Source of the DNA: UBA6921 sp031363085
GTDB lineage: Bacteria; Pseudomonadota; Gammaproteobacteria; SG8-11
Direction: 5' to 3'
DNA length: 6,357 bases
NCBI GenBank assembly: GCA_031363085.1
Contig: JANLTU010000024.1
Span: forward strand, 1 to 6,357
The notes beneath the pieces were generated by a model, which was not told where the DNA came from, searched no databases, and saw only the letters and a program-made list of their open reading frames with translations. The translations under genes and the position numbers were made by a program. This document shows positions 1-5,479 of this stretch, in pieces (position 1 is the stretch's first letter; each line of letters begins with the position of its first letter).

Positions 1-176
1 AGTTGCCGTTCTTCATTGAGTTTCTCAACGTCAGCGGCCTGTTCGAAGGGTGGGTTTCGGACTGTCCGCTGACGTACCAAAGCAACACTGGATCGGATAA
101 GCGCGCGGTTCTTGCGACCCTCCTGCTGTCGGTTTTAGCCGGGCACCCGCGCTACGCGCACATCAGCGCGATTCGC
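1..176 (+). pseudogene. N-terminal fragment of an unrelated DDE-type transposase
   Basis: Frame 3 is open from the left edge and reads LPFFIEFLNVSGLFEGWV, then an SDCPLTYQS motif, then LLLSVLAGHPRYAHISAIRH. This pattern (xFxxSGLFexWVxDCPLxY followed by LxxLLLSxLAGHxRYAH) resembles the N-terminus of a DDE transposase, possibly IS1380-like; the family assignment is from memory and weak. The similarity stops at about residue 59, where the sequence passes in frame into an IS3 OrfA tail. No catalytic region of this first transposase is present, so it is a remnant. The junction at about 170-190 is placed by the change in protein character and is not exact. The true start may lie left of the window. 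Confidence 0.45.
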
Positions 177-358
177 CATTCCAGCCGCGCTGGCTTTGCG
201 CGGGGTGCGGGAAAAGCGGAAAACCGCGCGCTCAAGGAAGAACTGAAGCAGATTAAGCGCGAGCTGGCCCGCAAGGAGAAGGCGCTGGCCGAGGCGGCGG
301 CGTTATTGATCTTGAAAAAAAAGTCCAAGCGATCGTAGGTGTGGACGCGGACGATTAA
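177..358 (+). pseudogene. IS3-family transposase OrfA, 3' fragment
   Basis: This segment encodes the C-terminal part of an IS3-family OrfA. It has a charged coiled-coil stretch (ENRALKEELKQIKRELARKE) followed by the family signature KALAEAAALLILKKK. The N-terminal helix-turn-helix part is missing, lost at the junction with the upstream transposase fragment. The open frame stops at TAG 336-338. Reading one base back after the run of eight A residues (315-322) gives KKKVQAIVGVDADD and a stop at 356-358, which looks more like normal OrfA tails of this group. The A run is therefore either a -1 slippery site or has lost one base. OrfB follows immediately. Confidence 0.75.
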
Positions 359-363
359 CGACC

Positions 364-1066
364 GTGCAACAACGCCAAGACATCACCGCCCTGATCGATT
401 CAGCGTGCACTGCCGGCGCGCGCAAGGCGGAGGCCTGCGTCATCCTGGGCCTGTCCGTGCGCACGCTGCAACGCTGGGACACTTCCGCGGCACGCAGCGA
501 TGGACGCCACGGCGTGTCGCGTCCGGCGCACAACGCGCTGTGTGCGGTTGAACGCGCCGCGCTGTTGCAGACGATGAACCGCCCCGAGTTTGCCGACCTG
601 CCGCTTAAGCCAGATCGTGCCGCGCCTGGCGGATCAAGGCCGCTATCTCGCCTCGGAGTCCACGCTCTACCGAGTGTTGCGCGCTGCGGATCAGTTGCGC
701 CACCGCCACGCCGCGCGGCCCAAACAGACCGCACGACCGCGCGCCCTGCGGGGCCACCGGACCCAATCAAATCTACAGCTGGGACATCACCTATTTGCCG
801 TCGCAGTTACGGGGTGTATTTTTCTACTGTTACCTGTTCCTGGACATCTTCAGCCGCAAGATCGTCGGCTGGCATGTCGATGAATCTGAGCGCAGTGAGC
901 AGGCAGCGCTGTTGTTACAGGAGATTGCGCAGCGCGAAGGCATTGCACCCGGCCAGATCGTTTTGCACTCGGACAACGGCAGCCCCATGAAAGGCGTCAC
1001 GATGCTCGCCATGCTGCAACAGCTCGGGGTAGTGCCCTCGTTCAGTCGTCCCAGTGTGAGCGACGA
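364..1066 (+). pseudogene. IS3-family transposase OrfB, 5' part, frameshifted and interrupted
   Basis: This is the N-terminal two thirds of an IS3-type OrfB (rve integrase fold), starting at GTG 364 or by frameshift from OrfA. Frame 1 gives an HTH-like segment (KAEACVILGLSVRTLQRWD) and ends at PEFADLP. Frame 2 continues from about 606 with SQIVPRLADQGRYLASESTL. Frame 3 continues from about 747 with GPNQIYSWDITYLPS, then FLDIFSRKIVGWHVDE, and HSDNGSPMK. The first two catalytic aspartates are visible in SWDITY and HSDNGS. The first shift looks like an extra T at 605/606 (CTTAAG where CTAAG would keep frame). The second lies near 740-755 in a GC-rich run. Homology ends at VSDE (about 1066), before the catalytic Glu, which lies beyond the transposon at 5493. 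The gene is dead. Confidence 0.88.
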
Positions 1067-1074
1067 GCGCGCAG

Positions 1075-1080
1075 CCTACC
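1075..1080. repeat. Target-site duplication, left copy
   Basis: CCTACC directly abuts the transposon end TGTAACGG. The same six bases follow the opposite end at 5465-5470. The next base outward differs (G on the left, whereas the right copy is preceded by the element's terminal A), so the duplication is six bases. Confidence 0.85.
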
Positions 1081-1249
1081 TGTAACGGCTCGCGTTTCAA
1101 ACCAGCCGTGCTCGCAATTGACGCCGTTTCTGGCTCAAATTAAATGCAAATGACGGAGCACCCGTGCTCACGCTCTCTGCAAATGAGCTTGCATTTATCG
1201 GTGTCGGCTCGCATTCCACGGCGGCGTGCTCACATTAATTGCAAATGAC
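1081..1249 (+). repeat. Left terminal inverted repeat with multiple internal boxes
   Basis: This region aligns without gaps to the reverse complement of 5296-5464, with about 15 mismatches in 169 by eye and only two in the first 76 bases. Inside are recurrent boxes starting GCTC and ending TGCAAATGA: one at 1132-1156 (GGCTCAAATTAAATGCAAAT followed by GACGG), one at 1165-1188 (TGCTCACGCTCTCTGCAAAT followed by GAGC), and one at 1227-1251 (TGCTCACATTAATTGCAAAT followed by GACGG). Shorter GCTCGC boxes lie near 1088, 1110 and 1207. Repeated boxes of this kind in transposon ends are usually transposase-binding sites. The ATPase gene stops only six bases inside this repeat. Confidence 0.88.
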
Positions 1250-1254
1250 GGGAT

Positions 1255-2226
1255 TCAAATCGGCAATCCCGCCGCCAATATCCGATCACGCAACTCTGCC
1301 GTGCGAGTGGGTTCGAGCTGGTTGCAGAACAGCGCCCTGATTTCCGCAGGCTTGGCATCGAACTGCTCCACCATATCCTTGAGCCGATAACCGTGGCGCA
1401 TCAGCGTCGGCTCCAAATCGTCGAGCTGGCGCGACAGCACGGTTTCCACCAGTGCCGCCGTGACTGGCTTTTCGCCGGTCTGGTAGCCCGCTTCCAGTGC
1501 CAAGGTCAGGTGTAGCTGGACTTGTAGCGGGGTGCGCAGCTTGGTGGCCAGCATGTCGATCGCTTCCGCCGTGAGGATCGACTCAGGCTTAGTTTTGGCG
1601 GCCGTGCTGGCACCGAGTAACCAGTGAATGTATTCGCGCTGGCTGCCGACGATAGCGTCCAGGGTGAAGATATCGGTACGGTAGCCGATTTCCTCCATCG
1701 TTGGCCGCCGCAGGTCATTGCGCAGTTTGGGATGGCCGGCCAGGATCACCGACAGTCGGCCGCCGCCATCCTCCACGACTTCCATCAAACGTTTGAGGCC
1801 GATGAGTGTCTGACCATTCAGGTCGTGCGCTTCATCGACGAACAGTGCCACCGGGCGTTTTCCCTTCTTCACGAGTTCCTGTAATTCGCGTTCGCGTCGC
1901 TCGCCTTGCTTGGGAATCTGTACCAGCTTGTCCTGCGCCAAGTCAAAGAAGAGGGCCGTAATCAGTGTCGCGAGCTTGATGCTATGCTTTTCCACGGAGA
2001 GCGATTTGGCGACGGCCACGCGATTTTCATCCTTCAAAATCTGTTGCAACCGGCGCAAGGTGACCGTCTTGCCGCTGCCCACGACGCCGCAGACCGCGAT
2101 CAGTCGCCCTTCAAGGATCGCGCCCTTGATATCCTTGATGAGCTGCTTGTGGTGATTGGTTTCATAGTAGCCCGCTTGGCTGAGCGGCTGCGTCAGCCCG
2201 TAATACTGCATTACTTCAACGCGCAT
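1255..2226 (-). CDS. AAA ATPase, TniB/ExeA-type transposition helper
   Basis: The product (323 aa) is a P-loop ATPase expected to bind ATP and DNA, choose target DNA and activate the partner transposase, as TniB, TnsC and MuB do. The N-terminus has the ExeA-like MQYYGLTQPLSQ...YYETNHH segment. Walker A is GVVGSGKT at 47-54, Walker B is ALFVDEAHDL at 127-136 with D131-E132, and a sensor-like ILAGHPKLR follows at 161-169. The C-terminal third is helical without an obvious further motif. I chose ATG 2226 because AGGAGAGG sits just upstream; an in-frame ATG at 2283 lies inside the transposase gene and lacks such support. The start overlaps the end of the transposase gene by 11 bases, pointing to translational coupling. 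It is the last gene of the leftward operon and ends next to the left inverted repeat. Confidence 0.93.
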   Translation of the reverse strand: MRVEVMQYYGLTQPLSQAGYYETNHHKQLIKDIKGAILEGRLIAVCGVVGSGKTVTLRRLQQILKDENRVAVAKSLSVEKHSIKLATLITALFFDLAQDKLVQIPKQGERRERELQELVKKGKRPVALFVDEAHDLNGQTLIGLKRLMEVVEDGGGRLSVILAGHPKLRNDLRRPTMEEIGYRTDIFTLDAIVGSQREYIHWLLGASTAAKTKPESILTAEAIDMLATKLRTPLQVQLHLTLALEAGYQTGEKPVTAALVETVLSRQLDDLEPTLMRHGYRLKDMVEQFDAKPAEIRALFCNQLEPTRTAELRDRILAAGLPI

Positions 2227-3871
2227 GATCCTCTCCTGATTTTTTATTGCGGAAATAATCCCGTATTCGCGCCAGCACAACACGGCGTGTCAGCGTCTCG
2301 TTCAGCACTTGATCGATGAAGGCGCGATCCGTCGGCACAAGCTTCGCCAGGGGTTGCGCCAGTTCGTCGGCAATCGCAAGCTTGGCGGCGATGATGCTGG
2401 CGAAATGGTATTCGTGCGCTTCCGCGTCAAAGGGCTGGTGGGGCAACGGCATGGCCGGCGCTGATGGCGTGAGTTGCACATCGTTTCCGGCCAAGGCACT
2501 TATTGGCAGGCCGAGCTGATCGGCGAGCGCGCGGATGCGATCGGCGCGCTCATCGGCCTTGCTGCGCTTGAATGCGCGGTACCGATGCAGCGGGATCGGG
2601 CCGGATACCGGGTGGTAGGGGCCAAACTTCTCGCCGTCGAACTCGACATACATTTCGTCGTCGAACAGACCCCACAGCAAGACGACGGTTTCCCCCGCCA
2701 TGTCTGGCTCCACTTCGTAGGCAGTGCCGCCAATGGTCATGCGTGCATCGATGCCGACCTTGCGACTTTCCGGCTCACGCGCAAAGCGGCAGAACTGCTC
2801 CCAAGTGCACATGTCGCGCAATCCATCGGATGGCAGGTGGGTCAGCCAATCGTTCAGGCGGGAGTGTTTTTCGGAGCGGTGATCCTGATCGTTGTAGCGC
2901 AGCAGGTAGCGCATCAGCCACTCATTGGCCTGTTTTTCTGTTTCCGGCTTGTGGAAGTGATACAGCGTTTCGTGCGCCTCCTTCACCGTTCTGAATGGGC
3001 GCTCGACCTTACCTTTCGAGCGCGCTGTCGTGCGTGTTCCATCCTTGCCGGCCGGAATGTGCGTCATCCATTCAATGCCGAGCGCCAGCATGACGTTCTG
3101 GAATACCCGACTTTTAGCGACCGGTCCATTGTCCAGATAAATCATCTTTGGCCGGCCTTGGAACGGGAAAGCGGCATCCGCTTTGGCGGCCATGGTGTTG
3201 AAGAGAAAGCGGAGTGCCGACTCCGCATCCTCGCCATACACGCATCGATATTCCTGATAGCCCACGCCACTGCGGTCATCCACGACACTGAACAACATCA
3301 AGATCGGCTCGCCCTTGGCGGGGTCGATCCATTCAGGTTTGTCGATGCGTTTGAGATCGGATGGCGACATGTCGAATTGCCAGCAGTCGTTGCTATGCTC
3401 CGCCTGGAAGCGCACGGCGGGCGGTTCGCGTAGCAGGTGCGGCTGATCCAGCCGCAGCAAGGACAGATAGCGATTGACGGTCGGGCGGCGCAAGAGGCCC
3501 TTCGGTACTTTGACCAAACCTTGCGCGGTTTCCACGCCGTAGTCTTCCATCAGCTCGATGGCCCGCCCAGTGGAAAGGTGCCGCCCCTTCTTGTTGGTGG
3601 TGCGCAGCTTGAGTGCCGCAATCAGTTCACAGTAGCGCGCAAGTTCGGCTTGCGGCAGCAGACGCGGTTTGCCATGGTCAGCACGATGCGCGGCGTGTGG
3701 TTTCTGGAATACGTGCAATGCTCGATAGATGGTTGTTACCGAGCTGCCGTACAAGTCGGCTACCGCCGCGATCTGTGTCGCCCGTTCCGGACTTTTGCGC
3801 GGCAAACGGTCAAGCCGCTGCCGCAGTTGCAGCAATGAATCGACTGGAATCGTCTTACGCCTTGCGTTCAT
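2216..3871 (-). CDS. DDE transposase of the TniA/Mu-like (rve) superfamily
   Basis: The product (551 aa) is the DNA-cutting and strand-transfer enzyme of the transposon. An N-terminal helix-turn-helix lies around residues 30-55 (QIAAVADLYGSSVTTIYRAL). The rve/RNase H-like core contains WQFDMSP (D167), YLDNGP (D247) and GKVERPFR (E290), giving the DDE triad. A small beta-rich Mu-C-like segment follows at about 370-430 (MTIGGTAYEVEPDMAGETVV), and then a helical tail that may contact the ATPase. Length and domain order fit TniA or the Tn552 transposase; automatic annotation might call it IS481 or a generic integrase. ATG 3871 is chosen as the first Met before clear family-like sequence. It overlaps the resolvase gene by 17 bases and has no strong Shine-Dalgarno, so coupling to resolvase translation is likely. 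Confidence 0.93.
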   Translation of the reverse strand: MNARRKTIPVDSLLQLRQRLDRLPRKSPERATQIAAVADLYGSSVTTIYRALHVFQKPHAAHRADHGKPRLLPQAELARYCELIAALKLRTTNKKGRHLSTGRAIELMEDYGVETAQGLVKVPKGLLRRPTVNRYLSLLRLDQPHLLREPPAVRFQAEHSNDCWQFDMSPSDLKRIDKPEWIDPAKGEPILMLFSVVDDRSGVGYQEYRCVYGEDAESALRFLFNTMAAKADAAFPFQGRPKMIYLDNGPVAKSRVFQNVMLALGIEWMTHIPAGKDGTRTTARSKGKVERPFRTVKEAHETLYHFHKPETEKQANEWLMRYLLRYNDQDHRSEKHSRLNDWLTHLPSDGLRDMCTWEQFCRFAREPESRKVGIDARMTIGGTAYEVEPDMAGETVVLLWGLFDDEMYVEFDGEKFGPYHPVSGPIPLHRYRAFKRSKADERADRIRALADQLGLPISALAGNDVQLTPSAPAMPLPHQPFDAEAHEYHFASIIAAKLAIADELAQPLAKLVPTDRAFIDQVLNETLTRRVVLARIRDYFRNKKSGEDHAR

Positions 3872-4415
3872 AGTGGGCCAGCGCGCGATATACAGAGGCA
3901 CGACTGACGCCAAGCCGACGGGCAATCTTCGTCGCGCCCAGCTTCTCTTCGATACGAAGTCGATGCGCTTCGGCAGGGTCGATCGACGGCTTGCGGCCAC
4001 GGTAGACGCCACGCGCCTTGGCCGCCGCAATGCCTTCGAGCTGCCGCTCGCGCCGCAGGTTGGTTTCAAATTCCGCAAACACGCCCAGCATGTCCAGAAA
4101 CGCTTTCCCGGCCGCACTGCGTGTGTCGATGGGTTGCTCTGTCGCTTTGAGAGTGACGCCTTGTTCCTTCAGCGCGTACACGATGTCTTGAAGATCTTTG
4201 ATACTCCGGGCAAGGCGGTCGATCCGTGTGACGACGAGCGTGTCGCCACGCCGCAGGAAATCCAGCAGCACCTGCAGTTCGGTGCGGCCCGTCCGGCTTG
4301 TTCCGGTTGCTTTCTCTGACCGGACCACTTCACAGCCGGCAGCGCGTAGCGCTTGTTCCTGCTGCGTGTAATCTTGATCGCTGGTGGAAACACGAGCATA
4401 TCCGTAGAGCGCCAT
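3855..4415 (-). CDS. Serine recombinase (resolvase)
   Basis: The product (186 aa) is a small resolvase/invertase expected to resolve transposition cointegrates by recombining two res sites. The catalytic domain begins MALYGYARVSTSDQD, with nucleophile Ser10 and Arg8. The conserved arginine motif TRIDRLARS supplies R67 and R70. The long E-helix region AEFETNLRRERQLEGIAAAK spans about 114-133. The C-terminal HTH (TKIARRLGVSRASVYRAL) spans 162-179. The length is normal for the Tn3/Tn552 resolvase class, and all visible catalytic residues are present. It is the first gene of the leftward operon and overlaps the transposase start. No strong Shine-Dalgarno is seen before ATG 4415. Resolvases of this class usually repress their own promoter by binding res, which here would be the region 4416-4617. 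Confidence 0.95.
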   Translation of the reverse strand: MALYGYARVSTSDQDYTQQEQALRAAGCEVVRSEKATGTSRTGRTELQVLLDFLRRGDTLVVTRIDRLARSIKDLQDIVYALKEQGVTLKATEQPIDTRSAAGKAFLDMLGVFAEFETNLRRERQLEGIAAAKARGVYRGRKPSIDPAEAHRLRIEEKLGATKIARRLGVSRASVYRALAHYERKA

Positions 4416-4519
4416 AAATCAGAACTTGTCTCGTTAGCCTTTAGAGCTTCGGACGATAGCATACCGAAATGGGCGAAACGATCCTATTGAGACAGAAAAA
4501 GCGTCTCACTCTGTCGATC

Positions 4520-4539
4520 CATTTGGGTATACCCAAATG
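4520..4539. promoter_or_regulatory. Perfect 20-bp palindrome, candidate operator
   Basis: CATTTGGGTATACCCAAATG is identical to its own reverse complement over all 20 bases. It lies about 80 bases upstream of the antitoxin start and about 105 upstream of the resolvase start. A dimeric regulator (VapBC complex, resolvase or a host factor) is the likely user. VapB/AbrB-type operators often contain short palindromes around TATAC, which supports but does not prove a VapBC role. Confidence 0.55.
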
Positions 4540-4561
4540 ATTCACACGACAGGCATTGAAA

Positions 4562-4581
4562 GTAATGTTAATTTGCATTAC
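4562..4581. promoter_or_regulatory. Inverted repeat GTAATG-N8-CATTAC, candidate VapBC operator
   Basis: GTAATG (4562-4567) and CATTAC (4576-4581) form 6-bp inverted arms around TTAATTTG, just upstream of a possible -10 GATAAT (4585-4590). Autorepression by the antitoxin-toxin complex at such sites near the promoter is usual for VapBC. The assignment rests on position and symmetry only. Confidence 0.4.
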
Positions 4582-4617
4582 GCTGATAATACATCAAGAG
4601 ACTACGAGGACATCACC

Positions 4618-4869
4618 ATGACCACATTGACCGTTACCGCACGAGGGCAAGTGACGTTTAGAAAAGACGTGCTGCAACACCTCGGCATCAGGCCAGGAGA
4701 AAAAATCGAACTGGATTTACTGCCCGATGGCCGGGGCATACTCAAAGCAGCCCGGCCTACCGGAACGATTGACGGCTTCGTCGGATTGCTCGCGGGCCGG
4801 ACAAAGAAAGTCGCCACCATTGAAGAAATCAACGCGGCGACCGCGCAAGGTTGGGCTGGTAAAGAATGA
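4618..4869 (+). CDS. vapB: AbrB/SpoVT-type antitoxin (VapB-like)
   Basis: The product (83 aa) is a swapped-hairpin DNA-binding antitoxin expected to neutralise the downstream PIN toxin and repress its own operon. The N-terminus TLTVTARGQVTFRKDVLQHL matches the AbrB pattern VTxRGQVTxPxxxRxxLGIxPGdxI, with LGIRPGEKIEL next. The usual Pro/Ile after QVT is replaced by Phe-Arg. The C-terminal part (GFVGLLAGRTKKVATIEEIN) is the usual toxin-binding tail. I chose ATG 4618 because GAGGA (4606-4610) lies seven bases upstream. An in-frame ATG at 4537 would begin inside the palindrome and add 27 residues unlike the family. The stop overlaps the toxin start by four bases (ATGA). It is transposon cargo, transcribed away from the transposition genes. 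Confidence 0.9.
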   Translation: MTTLTVTARGQVTFRKDVLQHLGIRPGEKIELDLLPDGRGILKAARPTGTIDGFVGLLAGRTKKVATIEEINAATAQGWAGKE

Positions 4870-5261
4870 AGGTCACTGTTGATACCAACGTCCTTGTTCG
4901 TGCTGTCGTGCGTGACGATCCCGCGCAAGCGAGCGTCGCCGCCAAGGTCTTGACTGATGCCGACTTGATCGCGGTCGCGCTGCCGTGCCTGTGTGAGTTT
5001 GTGTGGGTGCTGCGCAGGGTCTACGATTTCCAACCCTCCGACGCGGCCACCGCGATCCGCGCACTCCTTGCCGCAGCAAACGTGGAAGTGAACAGACCCG
5101 CCGTAGAGGCTGGGCTGTCGGTGCTCGAAGCGGGCGGGGATTTCGCCAATGGCGTCATTGCCTACGAGGGGAACTGGCTCGGCGGGAAAACCTTCGTTTC
5201 ATTCGACAAAAAGGCGGTTGCACTTCTCACGGCGCAAGGTCAATCCGCGCGTCTTTTGTAG
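4866..5261 (+). CDS. vapC: PIN-domain ribonuclease toxin (VapC-like)
   Basis: The product (131 aa) is a PIN-domain toxin, expected to be a Mg-dependent endoribonuclease acting on tRNA or rRNA in the cytoplasm when free of VapB. The acidic residues that form the active site are visible: D6 in VDTNVLVRA, E44 in LCEFVWVL, D92 in GGDFANGVIA and D114 in SFDKKA. The usual DFxD motif reads DFAN, so the second, semi-conserved Asp is Asn95; activity may be altered but the main set is intact. Length is normal. The start ATG overlaps the antitoxin stop (ATGA), so the two are translationally coupled. The gene ends about 35 bases before the right inverted repeat. Exact RNA target unknown. Confidence 0.92.
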   Translation: MKVTVDTNVLVRAVVRDDPAQASVAAKVLTDADLIAVALPCLCEFVWVLRRVYDFQPSDAATAIRALLAAANVEVNRPAVEAGLSVLEAGGDFANGVIAYEGNWLGGKTFVSFDKKAVALLTAQGQSARLL

Positions 5262-5295
5262 TCAAGGGGAGGGCTTGGTTGTTCCTATGAATGTT

Positions 5296-5464
5296 TTCAT
5301 TCGCACTTAGCGTGAGCACGTCGCCATGGAATGCGAGCCGGTATCGATCAATGCAAGCTCATTTGCAGAGAGCGTGAGCATGGGCGCCCCGTCATTTGCA
5401 TTTAATTTGAGCCAGAAACGGCGTCAATTGCGAGCATGGCCGGTTTGAAACGCGAGCCGTTACA
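5296..5464 (-). repeat. Right terminal inverted repeat with internal boxes
   Basis: This is the reverse-complement partner of 1081-1249. The matching boxes are at 5389-5413 (identical to the left box at 1132-1156) and 5357-5380 (identical to the left box at 1165-1188). The innermost box is degenerate here (reading inward, TGCTCACGCTAAGTGCGAAT), unlike the clean copy on the left, so the two ends differ in number of good boxes. The terminal bases CCGTTACA abut the target duplication. Confidence 0.88.
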
Positions 5465-5470
5465 CCTACC
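5465..5470. repeat. Target-site duplication, right copy
   Basis: CCTACC directly follows the terminal CCGTTACA of the transposon and matches 1075-1080. It fixes the right boundary and the 6-bp duplication length. Confidence 0.85.
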
Positions 5471-5479
5471 CTTGGGGTG

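Larger units (their letters stand above)
4416..4617. promoter_or_regulatory. Divergent intergenic region, probable res site plus promoters
   Basis: This AT-richer 202-bp gap separates the leftward transposition operon from the rightward toxin-antitoxin operon. It contains two convergent pairs of TGTC-type motifs like resolvase half-sites: TGTCTCGTTAG at 4427 on the + strand facing TGTCTCAATAG reading left from 4494 (shared pattern TGTCTCNNTAG), and TGTCG at 4512 facing TGTCG reading left from 4551. An inverted repeat TGAGAC-N9-GTCTCA lies at 4488-4508. A possible res core is 4427-4455, where an inward-facing CGTCC-like motif lies opposite the first TGTC. The location upstream of the resolvase is typical for res. 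Subsite boundaries are inferred and not proven. No confident -35/-10 pair could be assigned; GATAAT at 4585-4590 is a possible -10 for the antitoxin. Confidence 0.5.
1081..5464. mobile_element. Tn552-like transposon carrying a VapBC module (4384 bp)
   Basis: The element is bounded by TGTAACGG and CCGTTACA, has about 169-bp imperfect inverted repeats, and is flanked by the 6-bp direct repeat CCTACC inside a broken IS3 orfB. It encodes, leftward, a serine resolvase, a DDE transposase and an AAA ATPase, and, rightward, an AbrB-type antitoxin with a PIN-domain toxin. Transposase plus ATPase plus resolvase is shared with Tn552 and Tn5053/Tn402. The long inverted repeats, the 6-bp duplication and the absence of a TniQ gene fit Tn552 best, although Tn5053-like elements are relatives. 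All five genes read open without frameshifts and the ends are intact, so it may still be active. The Tn552 comparison is family knowledge; I could not run an alignment. Confidence 0.85.

Noticed and set aside
1081..1251. Box repeats in the transposon end as a CRISPR-like array
   Set aside because: The boxes differ in length and spacing, have no spacers of even size, no cas genes are near, and the same boxes appear inverted at the other end.
2474..3433. 319-aa open frame on the + strand
   Set aside because: It lies wholly opposite the transposase gene, has no recognisable domain, and is explained by the codon use of the real gene on the other strand.
3871..4117. N-terminal extension of the transposase upstream of ATG 3871
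   Set aside because: The added residues are the resolvase gene read in another frame, and the family-like sequence starts only at MNARRK.
4537..4617. Upstream ATG extending the antitoxin by 27 residues
   Set aside because: The extra residues do not resemble AbrB proteins, the ATG sits inside the palindrome, and a good Shine-Dalgarno precedes ATG 4618 instead.
5289..5302. GAATG-TTTT-CATTC hairpin after vapC as a terminator
   Set aside because: The stem is only five base pairs, AT-rich and not followed by a T run; it overlaps the inner edge of the right inverted repeat, where degenerate boxes occur.
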